A stretch of 64,000 nt of DNA from Paragyromitra xinjiangensis (GCA_038503065.1 JBCAMK010000017.1:1-64000); one strand, 5' to 3'. Numbered from the stretch's first letter, positions 24,213-36,533 are shown. Notes: a model not told the origin generated them from the sequence alone. Made by a program: numbers and translations.

Positions 24213-24746
24213 ATGAGCCAGCAAAATGGTCGTGCCCGGATTCAAACGGGGGAGGATAACACTCTCACTGAATTTCAGGGTGACGCAGTTGTCACTCTAG
24301 GTGGAGGGGTAGAGTGGAAAGTTAAATACCATGGAGATCCCGCAGCACCCTCTCCAAAAGTCATATTTATTCTTCATAAAATCGACACATCAGCCGAGCG
24401 TGCCTTGACCCTGAGCAACGAGTCTAGCGGGGATTGGACCGATATAGTAGTTCAAGAATTGGAGAGCCCTCCATCAGATTGTCAGCTATGGACGCTAGAA
24501 GAAGCTATCGCACAACTTCGGTTTGTAACCATTAACCCCTCGGTTTCGGCTGCTTAAATGCTCACCATGCCTAGTTTCCCACCGATTGTACATGCTCGTA
24601 TCCAGAGTGTTGCAGATCCTCAACGCTCGGCCGCTATCGGGGGGGACAGACCACTCCCTAGGCTCTACATGAATGTGGCAGCTCTCCCTAATGAGCCGGG
24701 GTCAGAAACTCAAAGATGGAGGCTCGACTATCTGGAATTGGAGTAG
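24213..24746 (+). CDS. Uncharacterised small protein (159 aa), two exons
   Basis: Exons 24213-24520 and 24575-24746 are joined by a 54-nt GT-AG intron (CG|GTTTGT ... CCTAG|T). Without the splice an in-frame TAA at 24555 is followed at once by ATG, which would look like two small genes; the intron removes both and keeps the frame. The N-terminal half is strand-rich (VVTLGGGVEWKVKYHGD, VIFILHKI) and the C-terminal half ends in WRLDYLELE. No signal peptide, membrane segment or family was recognised. A soluble beta-rich protein is likely. Confidence 0.5.
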
Positions 24747-26032
24747 GTGCTGTACGGGAATGACAGACAACAGTCTTGACAGCCATTCTTTTCGATTGGC
24801 CTCGTTTGATAGAGCATGTGATTATTTTCTGATGACAACTGCTGTATTGTAACGCGTATTGGGGAATACGATCCACGAATTATGTCTTATTCACTTATTC
24901 ATACCAGATGTGACTCCCCTCACCTGGTTCCAGCGGTAGAAGCTGACCTAAGGGGAGTGGTTCTGAGATTTCGGAGTAGCTGAAAAAAGCACCCTTCTTC
25001 CACAGAACTGGAATGGCGCTGGAAGGTTGAAATAAGAAGTGGCGGAGTAATTGACCCGTAAAAGCAGTTTCTATCCTCAGCTAGGCGAATAAAAGACAAG
25101 AAACCCTTTCATCAGGTACTCTAAGATCCAACCACACTTTGTCCAGGCCTCTTAGCGCCATTCCCGTCCAAGGATAATGATCATATATGGAGTGATTTGA
25201 TGTACTCGAAGAGTATCCAATACGATATCCGTTTTGTGAGATCTACACAAATCTATAGCAAGAGGAGTAGGTCGCCTTTCCAACGAAGGGATAACTAATT
25301 GCTAAAGATAGCGAACAAATAGCCTATCGCCCCAAGGCAAATTGATGATTTGCAATAGTCCTCTCCTGTATTGGGTGTTGACGGATTAGCGAATGAACGT
25401 CAGATTGTGAGGCTAGATTTGCAAATATGATTTGCAAATTATCTCTTATCGATCGCATGAATAAAGTGATACTCTGTCCACATCTTATACGCGAGCAATA
25501 AAAGCCCTATTCCAGAAGCCGGTTGTTGTTTACCCACACGATCGGGGTTATCTTATAGGACAGTTAACGTTGTGACGGTCGCGGGAGGCAATTTATCCAA
25601 TCGTGAGGTTAGAGAGTGACACATTGCACGTAAACCATTTTCGTCGACCAGTCCTTCTTTGCCGTGTCCTCCTAAATGCCCAATGTCGGAGCGACTTTTG
25701 AAGTTTCGAAGCCAACAGGAGGACACCGCTAAATTCTCATCACAAATGACCCTGGTGCACACCAAAGAGATTAGGCACAGAAGTAACCGCTGGAGCAACA
25801 AAGTGCCCTGCAGCTGCAGAGAAAGGGTACCGTAGAATCTTCTGCATAGGACATGTTGATATCCTGTTTTTTCAAAACTATAACGCCAAAAAATCCCTAA
25901 CGGTATCAAAAATATAGAGTATTAACAGATTTTATGCATGTCTTGCTTACTAGAGCCGGAACGAATTTCAGCAAATTCTGCGGTAGGAGAAAAACACTTT
26001 GCGTACCAACCATGATATATCACTCGGTCTCG

Positions 26033-26046
26033 TCAGGGTTAGGGTT
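26033..26046 (+). repeat. Telobox-like motif
   Basis: CAGGGTTAGGGTTT, two telomere-type units. Confidence 0.6.
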
Positions 26047-27993
26047 TCGTTAGCAGCGACCGACAGACCGTCCGAGGAGGTTCTATAAAGAGAGAGGCTT
26101 CTATAGGCTTCCGAAGCCTTGCCCGTGCTTCTACAGCGTGAAGCGATCCCCGCCAGTCGAGTCTCGAGAGTGCAGTCGCTCCTGGGGTCACGACGAAACT
26201 AGTGCTTTGATGAACGAGTGTTGCGGACATAGAAATCTCTAGTTCCAAGCTTAGGCCCCATTCCTCGTTACTCTACACCCAAAAATGCAGCTTCCCAGGC
26301 TGCTTTGGCCGTGGCCCCAGGAGCGACTACTTGTATCAAGCAAGAAGTTTGGAAAAACGAGGGGAATCCCTACGGCGAATAGGAAATGTAGAATTCGTCT
26401 TCTAGCTACTCTGAGGCGATGGTTTTGATAAGCAAGATGGTTATATAACCTAGGCACAGAGCCACTATCCGCACAGTTCCTCAGATCATGTCTTCCATAT
26501 GTAGTTAGTACACTGGATTTTAATTGGCCTGACGATCTAAGGGATACCCTCATATATTCTAGGTACCATAGTCGAAAAATAGAGTACTCAACAACCGCGT
26601 CCCAAAAGTCTTCGCGCCCCTAGAAACCTGAGAGCACAACAACAAATTACGATAAATTAAGTTGGAAGCCAGCAGTTAAAAAAGGAAATGTATGAATAAT
26701 TGTTAGTATACTGGGTATACATAGTTTATACTATCTCGATGATCTCCTTCTAATAGTAGTTTCAATCCGTTGGCAGCTAGGCTCGGTAGTAAGAGGGGTG
26801 CAAAACCCTTTGGGGAGCGGCTGTACTAGTAGGCATTTGATGGTATGATAAACTTACCCCCCTGTCGGCCATCTATTATTCCGCCGATAGACAGTGATGG
26901 CGCATGCGACTATTACCTCGCTGCTCGGGAGACATCAAAGCATCAATCGACCTAGGGAGGAAGCGCGCTGCTATGGAAAAGGCTATAGGACGAGACTATA
27001 GCTCGCTAACTGTGGGGAAGGCGCTGGGATGGTTGATGCTGGTGGGGGGGGGTATAGGGTGGGGACTGATGTAGAGTCGGGGGTTACTGGGGTTTACCAC
27101 CGCAAAGAGCAAGACCGAACCGTAGTGGATGGGGATGAGGAACAAATATACCCTTTTTTTGTGGATGGGTGACTGGGGGGAGAGTACTTCAGGACGACCC
27201 GAGGGGATAGGAATTTGGACCTATGGGCACTACCAACTCTTCCCAGAGCGGTTAGTAACAACAAAATCTCAGAGAAATACTAAGCGCCATGCTGCCAAGA
27301 TTTCCGATATTCTTAGTAGTTTAAATTCCCCTCCCAGGAAGTAGGCGCTCCGTAAATCACGTTAGTGATTGTTCCCGATCTATAAGGCACCATCTCGTAA
27401 GGGCGCTTCGATGCTAACCTATGGCTTTGATTGCGGCAGGGAAACCTTCATAATACTACATCTATCTCAGTCAAATAACTTGCACAACGCGCTTCCTCAA
27501 AATAGTAGCATGCCTTGGGGTTCCCGAGAGCCCCACACACTGTGACAAGAACGGGAAAGTTCTGGGTACAAGCCAGTTGTATTTTACTTCATTAGAGGGC
27601 CTCGGAGAGCTCCTCCAGAGTTCGTCGTGGTGCTATTTTGCGAGTGTGTTTTCTTATTTCACCCGCCTCTCAGCTAAACCCGCACAGTGCCGTTATAGTC
27701 AAACGGCGCCTTTTGAAATTGAGAATAATTGTGTAGTTGCATATAATAGCCAGTTTAGCTCGGTTGCTCGTGCTCCGACCTGCCACACAGCAGCCTCTGA
27801 GCCTTATCCAAAATTATTTGCGCCAGCGCTTAGCGCTTTGCACTTTTCTGAGCGCACCAGAAAAGTGCCGGATTCAAAGGGGGTAACCCCCCTTCACCCT
27901 CCCCTATCATAAATCCCTATAACTAGATTCCCTAGTCCACTAACATTGATTTGGTCCTCCATAGGAGGCTGAGACAATTTCAAGGATAGGTGT

Positions 27994-28005
27994 GGGTTAG
28001 GGTTT
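27994..28005 (+). repeat. Telobox-like motif
   Basis: GGGTTAGGGTTT, two telomere-type units. Confidence 0.6.
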
Positions 28006-28182
28006 CTAAGCTATTGCTATATGCGAGCAACAACTATCGATTGTGACAGACTGCCAGAGCAGATAAAGCACGGATACTAAGGCTCAAAGATATTACCAAC
28101 TACTTTTCCGATTCCCGAAGCCTAATTACATTATTCTTCACCTTTGCAATTCCGATCTGCAATGATCTTTGTACCCTATCAT

Positions 28183-28797
28183 TCAGCTATTTACTTGTGC
28201 TGCAACTGCATACTGAGTAAATCCCATTCCAAAACCCCCTGTTGAAGTACCATGATCATCTTCCGGTCCACACCAGATAATTTCCATTTTTCCATCTACT
28301 GTATCAAAATCTATCAATGTTTTATACACAGAACAGTAAAAAAAGTGGCCATAAGAAGTAAATCCTTCTTCTTTTGTCAATTTTTTCGTCACATTCCCAA
28401 ACCGGCATCCACATCCTTGAGGTATACCGAGAAACATCATTATCCTGATGACATTTATTTCGGAATCCTCCTATTATCAGCTGTGTTAGCATTGTTCTCA
28501 CTTATATATAGCAATCCCGGAAAGATTACCGTAGGTATATGCTATTTGTGGTGTAAATAACAGGTTTTCCTTCATGACAATTCCGATATTGGCAGTTCTA
28601 TAATCAATTCCAAGAAGAGGTAAATCAAGTTCCTGAACCTGCTGTTGACATTCCCGAAAAAGAGCTGGTGCTAAATCCAGAAAGCCTAAACCTATGTTCC
28701 GACGGAATTGTGTCGCTTCCAAAAAATGACTCGCTAGTTTTTCTGACAGGATTTGCTTAGATACAACATAAGTTCCGAAATTGTATCCTGTTTCCAT
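28183..28797 (-). CDS. Uncharacterised 185-aa protein, two exons
   Basis: Exons 28797-28502 and 28444-28183 join in frame across a 57-nt intron with donor GTGAGA and a GCTAAC branch-like site. The N-terminal exon is helical (SEKLASHFLEATQFRR, ALFRECQQQVQELDLPL), then strand-rich (TANIGIVMKENLLFT). The second exon has a Gly/Cys patch (GIPQGCGCRFG) and ends in GMGFTQYAVAAQVNS. No family was recognised. The amino-acid pattern and clean splice support a real gene. The next minus-strand gene begins 252 nt upstream, at its own stop codon. Confidence 0.5.
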
Positions 28798-29049
28798 AGC
28801 TGCTCAATATCCGATGGCTTTCATGGTACCCCCTGTTTTTACATGATTGCAATTGATTGCCGAGTGGGATTTCTGATCCTGAGAAACATAGTTCAGATTA
28901 AACTAAAATTCTAGCAACTTTTCCGGTCTGTAATTTCCAACCTGATAGAGGCTGTCCAAATTAACTTTCCACGTTATAAAATTGTTTAAAGCACCTTTAT
29001 TATGTATGTTGAGAATGGAAATGAAACATCACTTATTAACTCGTGCGAA

Positions 29050-30393
29050 CTACATGAAAGGAATCAAATCAGTAACAGCATCGGTGATAAGTGCGGCATT
29101 CCGCCTTTTGAATACTTCGGGTGCCCTATCGAAGCTATACCTAGTCATCAGCACAAAGTCATGGTCCAGCACCGGCAAGGCGACAATCATACCTCTTCTG
29201 TAGGTATGCCATAGCTTCATTCGCAAGTTCCTCTGCCTGGTCCACATCCCCCTCAAATCTTTTTTCAGTAGCAGCACGGGCTCGGCTCATGGCGGCTGTG
29301 GCATTGACCCTCCAGCCGATCATTCTGTTTCTGTGCGTTTTGTCGTTTATCTCTGCTAGTCTAGCCGATTTTGAATTGTAACTGTCTGCACAGTTACTGT
29401 AGACCTGCAGTAAGATATAATATATTGACTCACATAGAATTCTAACCTCTTGCCAGAAACCGACAAGGTTATCCGAGTGGGTATCAACTAACGTCAGAGT
29501 CTGTCTGGCCGTTGTCCGACCACCTGTAGTAGGGAATACAACGCTCTGGAAGGTAGTTTTTTCCCACATAGACAAAAGGAAGAAATGAAACGTAGTTCCG
29601 TCGCAGAGAATACAGTAGATATCGCTTTCCATTTCGTTACAAGCATTCTTATAATTGCACCCTATCATGCAAGACGTTAGTTAATCTTAAAATGCCTCGG
29701 TATGAGGCAGTGGTGATACATAATAGGTCTGCCATAGCCCGGGCTACGAAATCGTAATACGATCCACCGCTTAGCAGATGAGGCCCAACCTGCACAATTA
29801 TCAAACCTATCCCGCCGAATGCGGAAAATATATGCTTGACCCGATCAACACCCATTAGCGCTGTCTCATCCGCCGATTCCGCAGTATTCGCGATGAACAG
29901 CTGGAACGTTGCTACTGGTCTTGTGAAAAGCTAGACGAGATCAGTAATGGCGCCGATCTACATCATGTTTAAGTCAGGAGAGATTAAGACATACCATCGA
30001 GACCAAAAATGAGCTTGTCTTCAGACTTTCTTGATCTCCCGGGAGGCCATAGTTGTTGATACCCACCTGTATGTCATCTATAATGCTTGCAAAGAGCGCA
30101 TCAGGGATTCGCGCGCGATAGCCGTTGGAAATGGCCACATCACGTAGGCTCGCGTCAGGGCCTAGACCTAGGACTGGAGCGATGGATCTGAAGGTAGCGC
30201 AAGAGAAGGTTAGGCTAAGGCCTTGGTTCTCAATGACCCGTTGAAGTGTGGAGACGGCGAAGTCGTATTTATCCAACATTTGCAGAACCGCAGCCACGAG
30301 TGACGTTGAAGATTGCATTGCTATCTCGAGAGCGTGAGATATTTCGTCATTGGTGGTTAGGGATTGAATTTCATCGTCTATAGGCGTGTCCAT
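29050..30393 (-). CDS. Uncharacterised 389-aa protein, four exons
   Basis: Exons 30393-29995, 29930-29720, 29661-29193 and 29140-29050 sum to 1170 nt and keep one frame through three introns of 52-65 nt (donors GTATGT, GTATCA and GTATGA; the second has a textbook ACTAAC branch site). The N-terminal 130 residues are helical and acidic (DDEIQSLTTNDEISHALE). The middle contains GGIGLIIVQVGPHLLSGGSYY and CDGTTFHFFLLSMWEKTTFQ, then TTGGRTTARQTLTL. The C-terminus is Arg-rich (AMSRARAATEKRFE, KRRNAALITDAV). The conserved-looking GTTFHFF...VVFPTTGGRT segment suggests a compact enzyme- or receptor-like core of a fungal orphan family. No known domain could be assigned. Confidence 0.62.
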
Positions 30394-32126
30394 AATGATA
30401 GGTAAATATTAAGTTACTTGTAGCTAGGGAGTAGAAGTGAAAGTGGAGGAGACTCAGACATTGCCACCCCAAGGCGGAGTGTCTTGGCCGCATGTCGTAG
30501 AGCTTTGTAGTCAGCTTTGTAGTCAGCAGTAATTAACAATTGGACCAGCCTCATATGCATAGGATTCACGGATTTCTATGCCTCAAGCAGCATAAATAAA
30601 TACAGAATAAAATGAACGGAGTAGGAGTTTAGAAGTAAATAAACCTCTCACCCTAAGCTGTGACTTGCCATGAATCATTCATTGACATATGCATAGCTCT
30701 CGATAAAGTATGGGAATAAATTGGTACTTGGGAAGGAGAATCGCGAAAAGTATACTCACAGATTTAACCTACTGTTTTCCTCGGGGTTCCAGAGGCTAAA
30801 TAAACCAATAACCGGACCGAATTATTCAAGCACATCTACACGGCAAGCAAACGGATTCCTTACGACTCGGGATGTTATGACATTTGGTTCTGGTGTTCAG
30901 ACGTGGGTGCTTAGTCATTCAACGAGTGATACTCTATGTTTCTAAGAAGTGCAATACTGTATCACCCTGTAAGCAACTCTGGCTCATAAAATGACTCTCA
31001 ACTTGACCTAATATTGTTTTTAATTAGGTATTCTAAAAGTACGCCCGCGATTCTTTTACAATTGGGACCCCTTATTACCCCTGTACTGCATGCTTAAGTG
31101 GCTACAGCTGTATTGTTGCCTGAGTCAATTTAAGTGACCGATGAACGGCGGCCTCAACTGGCATACTAATTTACCCCCCATAAAGGAGTGAATCCGAAGC
31201 AGTCAACGAACATAGATATTAAAGGGGTTGAATAAGCTTCTATGCAGACTAATCTTTGCAGCTGTGAACTAGTTAACTTCGCGTTCTATTAACTCTCGCA
31301 GGATAGGTTCAGTTTCCACTTCATGCCCACGTTACCTAATAATAGTTTAATTTCCTTCACCGACCCGCTTTTATTTCGTCAAAATCTTCTCGGTTTAGTG
31401 CTCCCTCTATTTCTCCCGGAATATAGTTTTCTACGGCTCCCGTCGGGTTTTCACGCTCTTCGTTCTCCTTGACGGTTCTCCCTTCTTTGTTGCTTCCTCA
31501 TCTCCCTTCCCTTGCTTTGTCTCATTCTACTACTAGTGTTCACATCTAGTCACTAAGAAATGTAAGTAACACAATTCATCACACGGGTGTACGTACAAGA
31601 GGTTTCTGCTCGGACGCGGAATACAATCCCGGCTGTAACATCTAGGATCTATCTAAACCTACTCCACTCAAACGTCACTGAAGTTCAAAAGCTATTTATA
31701 GCATGAAGAGGGATATAGCATCACTCAAAACGAAGGATTACTATGCCTCTAGCGGGCATGGAGCTATTCAGTATTTCAGTAGGGTATGCTGATACAATCT
31801 TTCGCGTCAAATGCGCAAGTCATCTTAGGGCAGGCTGGGCAGGCTCATGTTTGAGCGTGGGCTTGAGCGGGAGTCAGGCGCCGAGGCAGTCTCTGGATCT
31901 CTGGAGCTTAAGCTCTCAGTCTCCCGCTGCCTCGTATATTGGCTATTAAGTAAATGGCTGCCGCGTAAGGTACTAGCTTTAGCTAATTACTCAAGTAGTC
32001 GCGGCGCGATTGCACTTGATAATACCGACAGCAATAGCTTGTACTTACTATTCTAGATCTCATCGATGCATCTCAATATCGCAACGAAGTTTTTTTAAAA
32101 AAACAAGCACAACTTTATGGACATGA
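30394..32126. other. Intergenic, no gene seen
   Basis: Contains the upstream side of the gene at 30393. The plus-strand frames near 30721 and 31743 lack support. Pyrimidine-rich sequence occurs at 31370-31540. Confidence 0.5.
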
Positions 32127-33009
32127 TCAAAAAAAGAAAATTAGCAAAATAACAATTAGCAAAAGGATCATCGCGATTTTAGCCCCATTCTCATATTTTT
32201 TGGGCTGCTCAGCCCAAAATCTTTCCCGATTATCATTCGTGCAGCAAGACACAATACCTACCGTAGATTCCTTGTCGACTATTTCCCAATCTTTCTCCGC
32301 GAACCATAATACCGCATCTTTTGCCCGGCATACCTGTCGGTGCTGCTGTTGCCCAGCACGGCTACACATCTACCAGAAACGCAAATCATAAGTTGCAATA
32401 ACTATATTCAACAACTATCAGCTTACCTCTCCACAGTATTGATCTTGGCATGAAGGGCAGTATTTTGGTTTGTCTGAGGTTTTCCCACAAACCAAACACT
32501 TGTCGGAGCCCTCGCCAAACACTCTATCATTTGCTGCAAAAAGTTCATTCATAGGATATGGAACAACCTTCGGCAGAAAAAAAAGAGGGTAGCTAGTTAG
32601 TAGTTGCTGTGATTCGCATGGGAGGAGTATAACAGACCTTGACCCGAGATATATCTTCAATCCGAAACCCGACAGTACCGTCCTGAAAGCCGTGGGCTTC
32701 AGGATAAAAGACGAGAATAGTATGTCCTTTTTTGCATTGCTTTGCTATTGAAGCTCCGCGATCAGATGTGTGGAAATGGATGGGCAGCCTGTGGCCATCT
32801 ACATCTCGAACATCCAGTCTCAGGCGGATGAACCAAATGCCATCGGCTTCAATCTCACCGAGGAAACACCATTGGCGGCGAGGATGATATTTTTCCGTGT
32901 TAGAATTGAGGGCCCAATTTTTTTTATCCAGCTCGCGGTTGTTGACAAGGAGGTCGAGTGATGGGAAGGTATCTCGGTTACGAAGATTGGATGCCGGACG
33001 TGGAGCCAT
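32127..33009 (-). CDS. MYND zinc-finger protein with C-terminal membrane anchor
   Basis: Exons 33009-32638, 32567-32427 and 32369-32127 are all phase 0 and give 251 aa. The first ~125 residues form a strand-rich domain (WFIRLRLDVRDVDGHRLP, HTILVFYPEAHGF, VGFRIEDISRVKV). Exons 2 and 3 together build a complete MYND finger: C-x2-C (CLVC), C-x2-C (CPSC), YC-x3-C, then H-x3-C (HRQVC). The ligands are split by the second intron, which supports the splice. After KDAVLWFAEKDWEI, the protein ends in a ~20-residue hydrophobic segment (IAMILLLIVILLIFFF) right at the stop, the layout of a tail-anchored protein. MYND fingers bind proline-rich partners, so a membrane-tethered adaptor is inferred. Confidence 0.75.
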
Positions 33010-33224
33010 CGTGGACGGCGATGTTTTGTATAGACGAGATACATACAGGAGAAGCGCTGGATATTTTATGAGCTGAGTTCAGAAACTGGTTGCCTGAAAC
33101 ATGCATATGCAGTTACATAAGCCTAACAAGTCGGAAACATTTCTTACTCATCAAAGAATAAATAAATCACGGCTTGCGCGAGTGTTTAAGATAGTGTACT
33201 GCTTCAGGTGATCATACACTGTAC

Positions 33225-34181
33225 ATGTATGTAGCTCAAATACATGAAATACGTGTAACTCTTGCAGGAACGAGCATGGCCAGAATTGATGCTTCGTCTT
33301 TCTTCAGCCTTGCAGTATTAGGCTGTGATAAAAAGGTGGTAAAGCTACTGACGGACATCGATAAAACCGATCTTGAGATAAAAGACGAGGAAGGTAAGAC
33401 GGCAATAGAAGTGGCGGTTGATGGTCAAAAGATGGGAGAGGTGAAGCAACTATTGCGCAAAGACGCAAAAATGAACCCCTCAGCTATGGTCAGTGCACTA
33501 CACACGGCGGCTAAGGGCGGGAAAGCAGATCTGGTAGAGTCCCTACTCAAGGAGAATGAATTGGATATCGGCGCAAGGGATTCTGAACAAAACACGGCGC
33601 TTCACTTGGGGGTTTCTTCTACAGATATGGTGAGATTGCTACTACGCGAAGGGGCGGATATCGATGCCAGGAATAATAGAGGTGAAGTGGCACTACATTT
33701 GGCAGTTGAGCAGGGGAATGAGGACTTGCTGGATGTATTACTAGCGTATGGAGCCAACGCCAATGCGAGGAACCAAAACTTGGACACAGCACCATACATA
33801 GCAATTCGGGCTAATAACGAGAAGTTAGTGAAACTTCTCCTCTGCGGCGGAGCGAACGTTCACGCAAGAACCAAAAAATTCGAAACTACACTGCACTTAG
33901 CAGCCCTCGAGAGGAACCTTAACATGATGGCAGACCTGTTGGATTGTGGGGCAGAAATAAGTAACGAATTACCCAATAAAGCAGAATTGTTATATCTTGT
34001 AGCAAAAACTGGGAATATACTAGTGGCAAAGAGCCTGCTAAATTTCACTACTAAAATTCTACAGGAGAAGGGTGGAAGTTCTGGGCATGCGGCTATAGAA
34101 ATAGCAATGATCAAGAAAAAACACGAGATGGTGGAGATGCTGAAGAAGAGGGGGGCCAAACAATCAATAGCCAATGCATAA
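33225..34181 (+). CDS. Ankyrin-repeat protein (about 301-318 aa), intron-free
   Basis: About eight ankyrin repeats cover nearly the whole protein: LHTAAKGGKADLVESLL, NTALHLGVSSTDMVRLLL, VALHLAVEQGNEDLLDVLL, APYIAIRANNEKLVKLLL, TLHLAALERNLNMMADLL and a C-terminal HAAIEIAMIKKKHEMVEML. The ATG at 33276 (MARIDASSFF) is the more natural start; the 17 residues before it do not look like a repeat cap. The protein lacks any effector domain, so it is a likely protein-protein adaptor. Lys-rich composition distinguishes it from the ankyrin repeats at 38087-43080 and 60100-60940, so it is not a recent copy of those. Confidence 0.82.
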   Translation: MYVAQIHEIRVTLAGTSMARIDASSFFSLAVLGCDKKVVKLLTDIDKTDLEIKDEEGKTAIEVAVDGQKMGEVKQLLRKDAKMNPSAMVSALHTAAKGGKADLVESLLKENELDIGARDSEQNTALHLGVSSTDMVRLLLREGADIDARNNRGEVALHLAVEQGNEDLLDVLLAYGANANARNQNLDTAPYIAIRANNEKLVKLLLCGGANVHARTKKFETTLHLAALERNLNMMADLLDCGAEISNELPNKAELLYLVAKTGNILVAKSLLNFTTKILQEKGGSSGHAAIEIAMIKKKHEMVEMLKKRGAKQSIANA

Positions 34182-35437
34182 AACCCATTAACACGTGCCA
34201 TTAGGTTATATTGAGATGAGATTGCTATTTGTACTATTTCTTATTGCTTAGTGCTCTCTACAAGATCGATCGGAAATAACGTCGGCAGTAATACCGGTTT
34301 CATGGGCAACATCGGTGGGTGGTCGGCAGGCATCTCAATGTAGATAGTTTGTTCGAGTAAATCGAGATGCTTGAATGGTGAGATTGTAAGTATAGGGTGA
34401 TCGCTTTCCCGGGTCTGGGGGAGATAATCGGAGTTACGGCTAGGGATGGGATGGACTGACTGTCTTTATTTTTATTGCATTTTTTTGCTGCAGATTTGAG
34501 GTATCGCAAACATTCCCGTATTTATAAGAGAGGAGACAAGGGAGGGCTGGGAGGGGCTGTAGCCTATACTTGCTAAATTTTAATTTGTGCTGCGAGTTAA
34601 CTAGTACTTGCAAGCACCTGGCTCAAGTTCCGGTTTACAATGTTCCCAACGGCGGAGCCACCTCCTTGAACTAACACCAAACCAGCAGATTAACTACCGT
34701 GTAATGCCGGAACTCAATGCATCAGACCTCTGGCTCTCTTGAGTATGTTTAGTGTCTACTTTCTTCCTTTCGTAAAATGTGTTGTGGCCGGTTCCCGTGT
34801 TGCACAGAAGCTCTTGCTCCTATATAAGGACTATGACTTCCGACTTGCTTCTTTATCGACTATTGGCATTTTCGAGCTCGGGCGCCAATTATTTCTATGG
34901 TGTACTGGCCCCTACTCCCCCCAACTTTGCTGGTTCCTGCTGTATAATTAAGAATCTTGATGAAACGTGTGCCTAGTATTGTTTCTTGACATTCTCGGCT
35001 AACAAACACGGCACGTACACCTTGTCATAACCTATAGGGTTGGATACGTAAACGAATTACTACTACTACTACTACTACGGCACGTACACCAACAAATAGG
35101 AGCATTGCTGAATGCTTCACCAAGGCCCACCTGAGTGATTTGAGAAGGCTATGCGGATAACGGGGGATTTGAGTAGCACGGACGCACAGCTCGTGGTACA
35201 CGAGAAGAAACGCAATTTAGCTGATACGATTAACAGCTGCATATACAACAAAAAGATCGCTAATACAGAAGACAAAAATATCTAGTACCTATTTTTGAAC
35301 ACATTCTGCATGCAGGAAGCTAACAGGGAACGTGAAAAATCCCAGAAGTCCTCACTCTACCCGCGGGGAGGAAATCCATAGCATCTGCCCCACCATCTAA
35401 TCCTCGTCCTAGCTTTGATCGCGAATCTGACCTTGGA
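34182..35437. other. Intergenic with a trinucleotide microsatellite
   Basis: No supported gene. A CTA/ACT microsatellite lies at 35058-35078, flanked on both sides by the direct repeat CGGCACGTACACC (near 35010 and 35079). Confidence 0.6.
35058..35078. repeat. (TAC)n microsatellite, about seven units
   Basis: Perfect trinucleotide run, with CGGCACGTACACC as a direct repeat on both sides, suggesting slippage or duplication of the local segment. Confidence 0.85.
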
Positions 35438-36533
35438 TTAAAAGCTGTGGGGAGTGAGGAAAGTAGAGTCAGGAGCGGCGGAGCTAGTCCCATTGACTTC
35501 GAGGTAGTAGTAACAGTGAAGAGGAACAGTTTTGTTTCCTTGATTCTCCTTAAGAAATTTACGAAGCTGAGTCACCAGCCCTCGTTGGGTCCTGACAGCG
35601 ATGTTGCAGGAATCAGAGCTTTCCCATGTTAGGCTGTAGGTACCGGGCGTGTACCCTTCTTCGGCGAGAACCTCTTGAAGTATCTTAAATTCCGCCATCT
35701 GAATCGTAAGCTCCCCATTAGGGAGACAAATATCCCGAAACTCAATCAGTATCATCGAACTCGGCTTGGTGTCGGCGACACGAAGGGATAAGTATAACTC
35801 ATCAAGCGATTTATTGCCATCGTGTCCCCCCCCTCCCCTAGGTGCTAATTCACCGGCGGCTCCTGGGTCCGGCTTTCTCCCTTCTCCCTCTTCCTCCCCT
35901 CCCTCCCTTTTCTCCCTCCCTTCCTCTTCTTTTATAGGCACTAATGCACCAGCGGCCCCTGGGTCCGGTCCTTCCCCTTCCCCCCCTCTCATCAGCACTA
36001 ATGCGCCAGCGTCTCTTGAGACCAGCCCTCCCCCGAAGGAGTCTCCAAACCACTCTAAAACCTTGCCGCTCATTAACTGATCCCAAACCCAGCCCAGCCC
36101 ACCCCCAACCCGCTTCAACCCCTCCTTAGCCCACTCAAAGAGTCCACCGGCGATCAGCACACCTCCGACGCCCATAAAAACCCCTGACATGGCCATCGAC
36201 TGAAGGATCGCAAACAGCGAGCCTGCAGCCACAGAGCCGATACTTGACTGCCATGCTGCAGCTATAGTGCCTATTATCACTTAGCATGGTAAAGGGGTTG
36301 TCGAGCAGGTAACGTACCAGCAATGGGGCCAGCGGTTCCAAAACCGATCGCCAGCGGAAAGACGATGACAAGGACGCCGCCGGCAATTATGGAGAATTTA
36401 AGTTTATTCACTTTGATCCATCCCCACAGATCCCCAGGAGCATCCCAAATGTTATCAACGTAGATGGAGACATTGTCTTTAGCTGATTTTACGCCCTTTT
36501 TGAGTAGCCAGAGCAGTATCTCGAGAGTAGAAC
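35438..36533 (-). CDS. ISG12/IFI6-type membrane protein with long C-terminal domain (5' end unresolved)
   Basis: Exon 36270-35438 joins 36533-36318 across a 47-nt GT-AG intron. Together they encode a hydrophobic, Gly/Ala-rich core: IIAGGVLVIVFPLAIGFG, then GPIAG|TIAAAWQSSIGSVAAG and FAILQSMAMSG. This matches the interferon-inducible 6-16/ISG12 family (short membrane proteins of mitochondrial or nuclear membranes, linked in animals to apoptosis). Next comes a low-complexity Gly/Glu/Pro linker with two near-identical DPGAAG(A/E)L units, then a ~110-residue soluble domain (LYLSLRVADTKPSSMILIEF, ILQEVLAEEGYTPGTYSL). The first exon could not be placed: the frame is closed upstream of an acceptor at about 36533, and no matching donor was found nearby. 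Confidence 0.65.

Larger units (their letters stand above)
24747..28182. other. Gene-poor stretch of about 3.4 kb
   Basis: Apart from two telobox-like motifs and a G-rich patch (27010-27080), I see nothing. The frames at 25553-25909 and 26251-26553 (minus) and 27577-27912 (plus) have no domain, no splice partners and unremarkable composition. Confidence 0.5.

Noticed and set aside
24555..24560. Two separate small genes divided by TAA-ATG
   Set aside because: A 54-nt GT-AG intron (24521-24574) removes the stop and start and preserves the frame, so one gene is simpler.
27577..27912. Plus-strand frame with possible vector or bacterial origin
   Set aside because: The impression rests on short GC-rich words only. 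No recognisable vector gene or domain is present.
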